Source of the DNA: Piezodorus guildinii
Lineage: Eukaryota; Arthropoda; Insecta; Hemiptera; Pentatomidae
Length of the DNA: 64,000 nucleotides
Assembly: GCA_023052935.1 (NCBI GenBank)
Contig: CM041294.1
Location: 97,099,616 to 97,163,615, forward strand
Reading direction: 5' to 3'
This document shows positions 43,501 through 64,000 of this stretch, piece after piece. Every line of letters begins with the position of its first letter. The stretch's first letter is position 1. The notes under the pieces were generated by a model. It was not told the DNA's origin and made no database searches. It saw nothing but the letters and a program-made list of their open reading frames with translations. The translations under genes and the position numbers were made by a program.

Positions 43501-46487
43501 TCCATACCATATGTAGCAATAGTAACAAATACAACCCATTCATTTATACAGTCCACTAGTCATTTAAAACCCAGCCATCAATTATTTATTTATTATTATC
43601 AAAAGTTCCCTGGAACGCCCCAGGCCTTAGATAATAAACAGTGTGTACTGTATATGACCTTGTGTTAGAGTAGGTGTAGGTGTGTTTTGTTCTGTCATGT
43701 ATGGTTGTTCAGTGAACTGAACTCGGAAAACCGGGGTGCCCCAAACTTGTCCCAACATTTAGAACCCTACTTTATGGAAAACCTAAAAAAAAAAGGTAGA
43801 ACTTTGAGGACAGAGAACCCCTTAACACTCTCTCCAAATTTTTATAAACTAAAGTTATCTTTACCCAAGCCATATTGACATCCGGAAATGTTTTCAGATA
43901 TGTTCAGATCTATTAAAACAAATGTTTTAGGTGCACCATATAACCATATTAATTATCCATTTTTAGCAATAAAAATATGCTTTAGTGATCATAACCGAAT
44001 CACGGAATACGCTGAGGACAATTATCGGAGAATACCAATGTGGATTTAGGCGGAATCGCTCGACTATTGACCAAATATTTTCCTTTCGTCAAATATTAGA
44101 GAAGAAGCTGGATTACAACGGTGTAGTCCATCAACTTTATATCGATTTTAAAAAGGCTTATGATTCCATAGACCGTCAGAAGCTATATAACATCATGATT
44201 GAACAGGGGATACCTAAAAAGTTAGTAAACCTAGTAGAGATGTGTTTGCCGGAAACATTTCATAAAGTTAAAATCGGTCATAATTACTCGAGAGATTTGA
44301 GGTGCGATCGGGTTTGAAATAGGGTGACTCTCTTTCACCTGTTTTGTTTAATATAGCCTTAGAATATGTTATAGAAAAGGTGATGTGTACCGAGAAAGGC
44401 TTAAATATGGGTGACAAGAATCCGGTTTTGGGGTATGCCGATGATTTGTACTACTAGGTGAAGACACGGAAACTATACAACTAAATACAAGTATGTTAAT
44501 AAAAACCGTTAAACAAATATGTCTCGAATTAAATACCGATTAGACGAAATATATGATTAGTTGCAGAAATGGTGGCGATCTTGATGATATTAATATTTCA
44601 GGTCATACTTTTGAACACGTAGAAAAATTCAAGTATTTAGGTTCAATGATAACAAGAAAAAATGAAATCCAGGAAGAAATAAAGTCCCGGTTAAAGGTGG
44701 GAAATGCGTGTTATTATTCAGTTGCTAAATTACTTAGCTCGCGGCTTCTGTCTAAAAACTTTAAGGTAGAATTTATAAAACTATTATTCTTCCAACGATT
44801 CTTTACGGATGCGAAAAGTGGCCGCTTACTTTGAAGGATGAAGAACGGCTTAAGGTTTTCGAGAATAAGGTACTGTTTGTTAATACTACTAGGAAAATTT
44901 GGTCCGAAGAGAGATGAGGCCACTGGCGAGTTTAGAAGGTTGCACAACGCGGAATTGCGGAGTTTGTACTCTGTGAATATAATTGAGTTGATAGCATCGC
45001 GGAGACTCAAATGGGCACGTAAAGTTGTTGGGCTCAGTGAGGAACGGATTCCGAGAAAGTTGGTATTCACTGAACGACTGGTAGGCGTCCGAAAGGTAGC
45101 CGAAGCGTCAATGGGGGATTGCATTAAGGCTGATCTCGGGGGCTTGGGCTTGACCGGTGAACATTGGACGAGTCTGTGCAGGTGAAGTTTGGTGGTATCC
45201 GCATCGAACCTTCGGGTTCAGTAAGCCTATTATTATTATTATTATTTAGTGATCATAAAATTTATAATTCTGTTAAAAAAATCTATTCAGTTGTTCACAA
45301 ATAATATTTTACATAAAATGGAAATGGGTTAGAGATTCAAATTAAACTATTAATTGGGAAGGTTCGAAATTTTCACCTGCTACTATTGTTATCCATTAGG
45401 AGTGCTGTGGCCTAGCAGTTAGAGCGTTAGGTTACTGTTCTCCGGATCCCAGGTTCGAAACCCGGCTGAGGCAGAATTATTATTCTGTTTTTCAGCCTAG
45501 GGTTTACAGACCCTTCTGGGGCACTCCCAGCCTCTTTAAAGTGTGTTCCTGAAATTGGGGGGGGGAAATATTATTAAATATTTAAGCCTAATCACCTCAT
45601 CGCTCTGTGATTGGCCATGAAACAGTACAAATCTAGATAAGTACTGAACCCAAGACCATTGCATGGGTGCTAGAGGTACAGATTTTTTTTTCCTCTTTAC
45701 TATTGTTATTAGTATTTTCTTTACACGAAGCCATTTCAATATTTTTTACTTCAGGAATAAAGATACAAGAGAGTGCTTTCATGAAATACTTGAAGCAATA
45801 GAGGATAAAGATGATGCTGAAGTTGAGAGGAGTGAAACAAAAAGGAAATTAGTTGAAGCTAAAGCTCACACGGTATGTCATAAGAAAAGTTTTCATTGTT
45901 ATTTAATATATTATTATATTATTGTTCACTATGTATTGTAATTTTTCAGAGATATATTTTAGGAAAATTTTACCCTGATCAAAAAAATGAGCTGTTATCC
46001 ATATTAGAGGTAAACAATTATTCTCTGTGTATTCATATGCTTTTTTTTTTTTTTTTTTTTTTTTCTTATTTCTTTATAACTCTTATAATTCTGAGCTCTT
46101 ATGTCTAAAAAAGTTTAATCGATAGAGACCTTTCTGAACTGAATTTTACCCATTTTAATGCAAACAATTTTAGTTTTGAATTTGTTCAGATCTTGACAAA
46201 GGAGTTACAATATAATAATACAATTACAATAATTGACCTACTACTTTTTTTTTTATTTTTCAAATATCATTTTTGTTAGTTTTATAAATTGTAGGAAACC
46301 TAATTTTTATTTGTGTTTGTTAAAACAGAAGCTTGAAAGAAACCAAAAAAAGGAAGAAGAAGATGAAGAGAAATGGCTTGACCTAAGTGATCATGAACTC
46401 TCCTCTATTTTAATTCTCAAGCATGCCATGATTATTGAACAGCATGAAACCAACCCTACATTATTTCGATTTGCTCCACTTTTATAA
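34448..46487 (+). CDS. Putative CENP-K-like kinetochore protein (five exons)
   Basis: Exons 34448-34589, 35433-35562, 45755-45872, 45950-46009 and 46329-46487 join in phase (1, 2, 0, 0) into 202 residues with GT/AG introns. The N-terminal half is charged and helical (LNVKCKALARDLKKLPKD; LKKQLEDMKI; EVERSETKRKLVEAK), likely coiled coil. It then reads RYILGKFYPDQKNELLSILE, an acidic linker KKEEEDEEKWLDLSD, and the end LILKHAMIIEQHETNPTLFR. That last pattern (L..hGha..H..dPt..R at the extreme C-terminus, with a F.P.. helix before it) is what I recall from CENP-K, a CCAN subunit linking centromeric nucleosomes to the kinetochore. Vertebrate CENP-K is longer (about 270). Another small coiled-coil protein is possible. 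That it is a real gene is far surer than its identity. Confidence 0.55.
35433..35562 (+). CDS. CENP-K-like exon 2
   Basis: TATGTAGCAG acceptor, VTLGNERDDSIRETTLKKQL and CGIQKSCIENKEKDSE, then a strong GTAAGTT donor. Phase 1 in, phase 2 out. Confidence 0.65.
35880..37790 (-). mobile_element. RTE-like LINE remnant, minus strand
   Basis: Reading from 37790 down: endonuclease end, linker (KASEERLKLDFDRNLDDPWK, 37404-37601), RT core LRNIMERCWDKDRNMYLAFL with FLDLRATFNTV, GVKQEDSLSPFLIIIFMDEI and FTDDIVLV (36728-37122). An interrupting SINE follows, then IAIISTKSKVLVSSRKEEDV with YTYLGTVVSNTATIVKEVSS (36208-36471), and a 3' tail with YGSESWVMLDKYF, IRYLHRVASKTRGDRIRNEI. Many stops and slips make it inactive. 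It lies in intron 2 of the CENP-K-like gene. Confidence 0.8.
36530..36725 (+). repeat. SINE with (AAC)n tail, copy 2
   Basis: GAGGACGTAAAAAGGTGGTC, ATACTCGTTAAAGATCCTTA, GGATAGGCAAAATTTAGGAC, ending AAAAACAACAACAACC. It interrupts the RTE reverse transcriptase just after the DDIVLVG motif, so it inserted after that element. Flanks suggest a short ACCAA(C)AAGAA duplication. Confidence 0.78.
37905..38030 (-). repeat. Dispersed repeat C, copy 1
   Basis: Matches 47715-47840 in reverse complement: ACTTGTCYCCCTCCCTAAC, ATTTTCTACCCACTTCTT, CCTGCACAATGTGAAATATA. Nature unknown. Confidence 0.75.
39704..41520 (-). mobile_element. LINE family L, degraded copy nested in RTE
   Basis: Minus strand. The 3' end is at 39704 with a TATTCTATTCTATTTC tail and stem-loop GGGACCTAGTCCC (complement near 39739-39752). 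Coding debris includes LKLIMNIFLQFVFGTSRRSH (40063-40515), VKNLGITIDQSLFWKPHCPN (40566-40757), GVAQGSSISPILFN (40801-40992) and VLIPLDFSKAFDSMYHHSIL (40937-41188). Same order as the copy at 22905-26000 but more decayed. It interrupts the RTE element. Confidence 0.82.
42070..42375 (+). repeat. LINE family L, 3'-end fragment, plus strand
   Basis: Ends TTCTTAAGGGACCCAGTCCC, AGAATAAA and TTCTATTCTATTCTATTCTA at 42354-42375. The RTE reading resumes right after it. Confidence 0.75.
42671..42952 (-). pseudogene. RTE-type endonuclease N-terminal fragment
   Basis: MATWNIGTINGKGTKLTEEI, YKINILGVSEAKKEGTREIQ and LIYSGVPKGSNGKEVVGI. This is the start of an AP-endonuclease (Asn and Glu motif positions conserved). 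It lies in opposite orientation to, and overlaps, the end of the plus-strand RTE, so it is a separate insertion or inversion. Confidence 0.75.
43080..43984. other. Unassigned region, possible LTR debris
   Basis: Two CGCCATCTAG motifs (about 43166 and 43206) and an AATAAACAGTGTGTACTGTA block near 43632 recall insect LTR sequence, but no LTR pair or coding region supports that. No gene recognised. Confidence 0.3.
43985..45245 (+). mobile_element. RTE-like LINE, 3' half
   Basis: RT motifs: GEYQCGFRRNRSTIDQIFSF, LYIDFKKAYDSIDRQKLYNI (first Asp), GDSLSPVLFNIALEYVIEKV after a slip near 44320, LGYADDLYY (catalytic pair), EHVEKFKYLGSMITRKNEIQ. After further slips: EERLKVFENKVL, RRLHNAELRSLYSVNI, ASRRLKWARKVVGLSEERIP. 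The 3' end has a CGAACCTTCGGGTTC hairpin and an (ATT)n tail at 45229-45246. Several single-base slips disrupt it. Confidence 0.85.
45391..45672 (+). repeat. tRNA-derived SINE, family S
   Basis: Head: GTGGCCTAGCAGTTAGAGCG (A box) and CCCAGGTTCGAAACCCGG (B box). Then GCTGAGGCAGAATTATT, a body with CTTTAAAGTGTGTTCCTGAA, and a tail with AGTACTGAACCCAAGACCAT. Same family as 12245-12555 in the opposite orientation. It ends about 80 bp before exon 3 of the CENP-K-like gene. Confidence 0.82.
45755..45872 (+). CDS. CENP-K-like exon 3
   Basis: CTTCAG acceptor. LNKDTRECFHEILEAIEDKD and DAEVERSETKRKLVEAKAHT, then a GTATGT donor. The phase-2 split codon gives Leu. Confidence 0.72.
45950..46009 (+). CDS. 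CENP-K-like exon 4
   Basis: TTTTTCAG acceptor, exactly 20 codons (RYILGKFYPDQKNELLSILE), GTAAAC donor. Confidence 0.72.
46329..46487 (+). CDS. CENP-K-like exon 5 and stop
   Basis: TTAAAACAG acceptor, KLERNQKKEEEDEEKWLDLS, DHELSSILILKHAMIIEQHE, TNPTLFRFAPLL, TAA. An AATAAA follows 17 nt later. Confidence 0.75.
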   Translation, partial: KLERNQKKEEEDEEKWLDLSDHELSSILILKHAMIIEQHETNPTLFRFAPLL

Positions 46488-46503
46488 TGTTTTGTTGTTA
46501 CTT

Positions 46504-46509
46504 AATAAA
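46504..46509 (+). promoter_or_regulatory. Poly(A) signal of CENP-K-like gene
   Basis: AATAAA 17 nt after the stop, implying a very short 3' UTR. Confidence 0.6.
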
Positions 46510-47714
46510 TCTTTGGTTATTGATTGTTATTTGAATATTAAATATATTTTTATGAATTAAGTTTACATTGTTTTTATTAGAGTCCTGTTGTAAATAATCT
46601 GAATAATGTTGTCTCCTGGGGAAACTTTGCCATTCATTACAAAATATGATTTTGAATCACTTCAAGTTTTTATTTGCATGACATATTGGTATCAGAACCC
46701 AACCAAGATACAGAGCTCGCTACTAGCATGAATTAGTCATTCCTACTGTTCTTACTTCTTCTAAAGATGGACTTTGTGTAACAACTGATAAATATGGCAA
46801 TACCATTCTGAGAGTAATTATGGAATTTCTAAGCAACTAAAGCTTGTAATGTTATAATAGTAAGCTTCTTTGAAATGAAAAGGTTGCTAAGGACAGAAAC
46901 TTCCTTGGAAAAAGGGAGGACTCCATGATAGAAACAATTTTTTTTTCTCTAAAATGTGTCTGATGAAGCTTCACTCCAAGTGCTAGATAAGGTGTCCATT
47001 ATTATTGGATCATTACAGCCGAGATATTACATATTGATTTTTTTTTTCTTGTTTTAAAAAGTATGCTCATTCATATGTCCATATACTCATTCAGAAACTA
47101 TTTCTCATGCTCATTCTGAGAACTCAAAATTTACCAAACCATCTAAGGTGTTCATTTGAAAAATAATTTAATTTTATATGACGATAAATTAATAAGAACA
47201 CTGCAAATTGCTTATAAGATGTTACCGTTCACACTTCATTTCTTTTCACTTTGGACTTTACATCTACATTTTATTGTTTTATAGGAAAACAACTTATGTT
47301 TTCAATCAGGATTAGATAACTTTTCGATTATTCCAATTACTTAAGGAAAGGCGAACCAGTTAAAATGTCAATATGGCCAAAAATTAGGACTACTTTGCAA
47401 CGTTTTAAGTCCTATTTTTTATTCCATATTTGAGTTCTGTGTAAGTTGAAACGTGAGAACTCATATTTTGAAAGGGAGAGGGGTAGGTTTGATTGTTTTT
47501 CTTGTTCCATTACAATGGTTCATTATTGAAAGTAATAAAGCAAAATACCAGGTCAAATTTTCGGTATTTTATTGTGATCAGAGTTTCAGAGCCCCTTGGG
47601 AAAAAAAATATATTCGCTGCTGCCGATAAGATGAACAAAATCTATTTGTTTTTATGTGTTTAAAGACCTGTAGCAGCCAAATTTAACTTGGTAGCATCAT
47701 GTATTTGTTCAACT
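46510..47714. other. Intergenic, no feature recognised
   Basis: AT-rich sequence after the CENP-K-like gene. No coding region, terminal repeats or tRNA-like segment seen. Confidence 0.4.
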
Positions 47715-47840
47715 TGGTAATGGTATGTTTCACATTGTGCAGGGTTTTCGTTAGGGAAGAGGAAAGAAGTAGGTAAAAAATTGTTAAGGAGGGAGACAAG
47801 TTGGTCCATAAAATTTGTTATTTTTCAAATACTGTCTTTA
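47715..47840 (+). repeat. Dispersed repeat C, copy 2
   Basis: TATGTTTCACATTGTGCAGG, GGTAAAAAATTGTTAAGGAG, GGAGACAAGTTGGTCC; reverse complement of 37905-38030. Confidence 0.75.
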
Positions 47841-47984
47841 CGTATTTAAATATTTATTTGAAAATTAAGTAGGTGCTAGGAAGTATAAACGATCTCTTAC
47901 TGCACCCTTTTCTTAATACCTTATTTTAGTATTTTATGTTTTATTTTTATCTGTCCTACCAACATTTAGGGCATGGAGTGGCCC

Positions 47985-48850
47985 ATGGTCTTCCCTCTGT
48001 GGCGGATGCTTCATATGCTCGCTCACAGATAGCGACGGCAACATAGGCTACCTCCGAATATATGAAGAGGCACAATTTAATAATATTGTATAATGTAACT
48101 CATTAACACCTTTGTAAATATCTGTGTTTATGTAACTGATTTATAAGAATAAATAAACCTGTCTAGGCAATTTTACCTAGGGACTAGACGCTAGTCTGGT
48201 AGCAAAGCTCTCACCATTAATTATTGACATGGATGACTAACATCCCCAAGAGCTTACACAGCTCTTCAGATCACCTAAATGGTATCTTCCTAGGTCAGAT
48301 TAACTCTGCTTTTGTAACTTTAAGTGGTCGATCTTGTTTAATATTCCTCATGTAACTTCTCTCCTCCTAACCAACACTACTGTGGCGCTTCTACCATGGA
48401 GGTTGAATTCTCTCCGCCTATCCTACACTACTGTCATGCTACTACCAAGCAGGGTGAATTCTCTCTTAACCAACACTACTGTCGTGCTACTACCAAGCAG
48501 GGGGATTTCCTTCCTAGCCAGTGCTCTCTGCTAATTGGTAGGTGCAGGTTTGTCCCTTACCTGGCAGAGCAACCTCTTTCCTGGTGCTGCGGTACGTGCT
48601 ACTACCAAGGGGAGCGCCACCTCCATCTAACTCTCTTCCTTGCATGAATATGCAATTGTCGAGGCCTTCTGATACCCTTTCTTGTCCATTATAACAACCA
48701 TACCTTAACACCTCCTTACGCGAGTGACCTTGTGCCCAGTTAAGCACCCTCTTATTCTCTGTATGGTTGTGGCTATTGCTTAAAGAATATTTCAGATTTC
48801 CTTCCACTTTTCTTCAGAAGTTTAAGGGCGCGTTTTGGGGGCTCGAACGA
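47985..48850 (+). repeat. Possible solo LTR with PBS-like end
   Basis: The right end reads GCGTTTTGGGGGCTCGAACG (about 48831). TGGGGGCTCG equals the start of a tRNA-Pro primer binding site. An AATAAATAAACC poly(A)-like signal lies near 48151. No second LTR, coding region or clean TG/CA boundaries were found, so this is a weak call. Confidence 0.3.
48355..48520 (+). repeat. Degenerate tandem repeat, about 55-60 bp, three copies
   Basis: CCAACACTACTGTGGCGCTT, CTACACTACTGTCATGCTAC and CCAACACTACTGTCGTGCTA, each followed by ACCAWGSAGGKTGAATTCTC-like text. It sits inside the LTR-like region, where such internal repeats are common. Confidence 0.75.
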
Positions 48851-49089
48851 ACACGAATTATTGAGACCTTCTGAGATCAAGTTATTCCTCGATACAAAGT
48901 TTTACTAAACCATAAAGTGAATCATGGATATGCATGCAAGAGATATTCAAAGTTCATTATTTTAATTGTATACTATGGTTTGAAAATTATTATGTTCTTA
49001 TCCTTTATCACTATCGTTGTTATAATTGTTGCTATTGATAACATAAGACAAAATTAAATCTTATTTGATGTTAAGAAAGATTTATAAAA

Positions 49090-49700
49090 TAATAAAATTA
49101 AATAAAAAATAATTTTATTCCGGGACAGCTAGTCCCCTAATAATAATATATCTGTACAATTTAAGATTTAACTTCTGGCTATTAAAATTTAATTATATTA
49201 TATACATCATTTAATAAGCAACAAATTATCTTAAATGCCATGAATACATACAAGGTAATATTGCTTCTATAAATAATTACAAACCATAAAACAGTTAAAA
49301 AATTAATACAAATAAGAGGCTAAATAGTCAAACTTATAAACGCACTGTGGACTGATATTCAAGATGGATAAATAGGTGTTGCTTGAAGGAAGTTTGGGAT
49401 TTGGATGTATGAATAGACATGGGTGAGGATTTCCAAAATGAAGATGCAGGGCTGACGAAGGAACTCTATAGAAGGAAACGAGCAGGTTCAGAGAATGAAA
49501 TGTGTTGATAAAATGGACAGAGGAGAGTGGGGTAAAAATTTTGTAGATATTGAGTATTTTTTTTTGGTTTTGACGGATTGGTGAAGAAGGTTTCTAGAAA
49601 GTATGTATTGCCAACGAAATTTCGAGTGAAGACACTTTAAATCGGTATACCAGATCGAAACATGAGAGCGCTCGGGGATCCCGAAGATGAATCAATAAAT
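49090..49700 (-). repeat. LINE family L, 3' fragment
   Basis: Minus sense ends AGGGGACTAGCTGTCCCGGA (stem-loop) and AATAAAATTATTTTTTATTT. The upstream part contains degenerate coding text resembling the C-terminal region at 23034-23336. Confidence 0.65.
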
Positions 49701-50340
49701 TTATTATTTATAAATAAAATGAATTGAATGGTTAACTATACTATTAATCAAGATGTGAAGAGGTGTATTACAAACGTAATACAATTACTACTTTTTCAAA
49801 ATCCACTTCACACAGTTTAATATTAGTTTTATTAATTTTCATACCAATGTAGGTTTGTTTTCCCCAACGAATCCACGTTTTCTTTTTTTTTTTTTTTTTG
49901 AAGGAAGAAGAAGTTTTAACGTATTTATTAACTTCGATTAAGACAAACAGTCTTAATGTATTATAGTAACTCTAACACTGTTGGAATAACTACTGTTGAT
50001 AAGTTTGTATAAAAACTTACAATATGAATCTGTTCAAGAAAAGCCTAACTGTAATTCGTTAATTAGACGGAACCGGCTGAAACATTCACGGCTGCTTAAG
50101 GTGTCAACACTTGTTAGTATTCCGCAAATGTACAATACTACGTTATCAAATAATTGAATAATATTTCTATTTAAAAGTGATTTTTTCTTTTTCTTTCAAT
50201 TTTCACACTTGATAAAAGTAGTTTATTTCGATAAGAAATTTATCTTAAATGCCCTCATTCATGGGTGGTATTGATTAAGGTGCGCATGTCAGCTGAGAGG
50301 CGGGCAGGAGGCGATCGATCGGGAGAGTACAGTGGCGAGG

Positions 50341-64000
<13,660 letters not shown>

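Noticed and set aside
43080..43640. Complete LTR retrotransposon
   Set aside because: CGCCATCTAG motifs and a poly(A)-like signal are suggestive, but there is no matching second LTR, PBS, PPT or coding region.
44714..45124. 136-codon minus-strand frame
   Set aside because: Antisense shadow of the RTE reverse transcriptase C-terminus read on the plus strand.
48514..48807. 97-codon minus-strand frame
   Set aside because: Lies within tandem-repeated LTR-like sequence, has no recognisable motif and no splice context.
50332..50340. GTG as start of the MFSD6 protein
   Set aside because: An ATG nine bases downstream in GCGAGGATGG context is the expected eukaryotic start.

Overview
This is an AT-rich, repeat-dense stretch of an animal nuclear genome, most likely an arthropod and probably an insect. 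The reasons are small exons with GT/AG introns, a mixture of mariner, piggyBac, RTE-like, CR1/L2-like and jockey-like LINEs, BEL/Pao and gypsy LTR remnants, tRNA-derived SINEs, and (TA)n microsatellites. I cannot fix the order or species. Nothing bacterial or viral-genomic is present.

Three host genes can be assembled from exons. (1) HMGCL, mitochondrial 3-hydroxy-3-methylglutaryl-CoA lyase, lies on the minus strand: six exons from 18980 down to 6528 give a complete 329-residue protein with all catalytic residues, including a short first exon (18906-18980) that reads as a mitochondrial targeting peptide. (2) A five-exon plus-strand gene (34448-46487) encodes a 202-residue coiled-coil protein. 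Its C-terminal pattern resembles the kinetochore protein CENP-K; this is a tentative call. Its 10-kb third intron is packed with nested retroelements. (3) An MFSD6-family major facilitator transporter starts at 50341 and runs off the right edge; ten exons are visible. Its exons close in phase only if one base is missing from a short homopolymer at each of three places (near 50683, 54863 and 57370).

Layout: 1-504 near-perfect palindrome; 660-3183 remnant of a piggyBac element that carries a mariner with an internal deletion; 3.3-6.2 kb SINEs and copies of a recurring AT-rich repeat (called family A here); 6.5-19 kb HMGCL, with introns holding SINEs, a BEL/Pao remnant and foldback elements; 20.8-26 kb two minus-strand LINEs, one inserted into a family A copy with a 12-bp target duplication; 27.7-29.9 kb a 109-bp tandem repeat and a 60-bp satellite with higher-order structure, ended by a gypsy LTR and pol tail; 30.5-34.2 kb LINE fragments and a (TA)n-hairpin-(TA)n structure; 34.4-46.5 kb the CENP-K-like gene; 47.7-49.7 kb LTR-like and LINE debris; 50.3-64 kb MFSD6, with a SINE, an RTE fragment, a decayed mariner and two copies of a roughly 0.4-kb element in its introns.

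The three genes show no functional link. The most interesting points for follow-up are the CENP-K candidate, the recurrent hammerhead-like CTGATGA...GAAACGT motif shared by unrelated repeats, the conserved 3' stem-loop of one LINE family, and the three homopolymer frameshifts in MFSD6.
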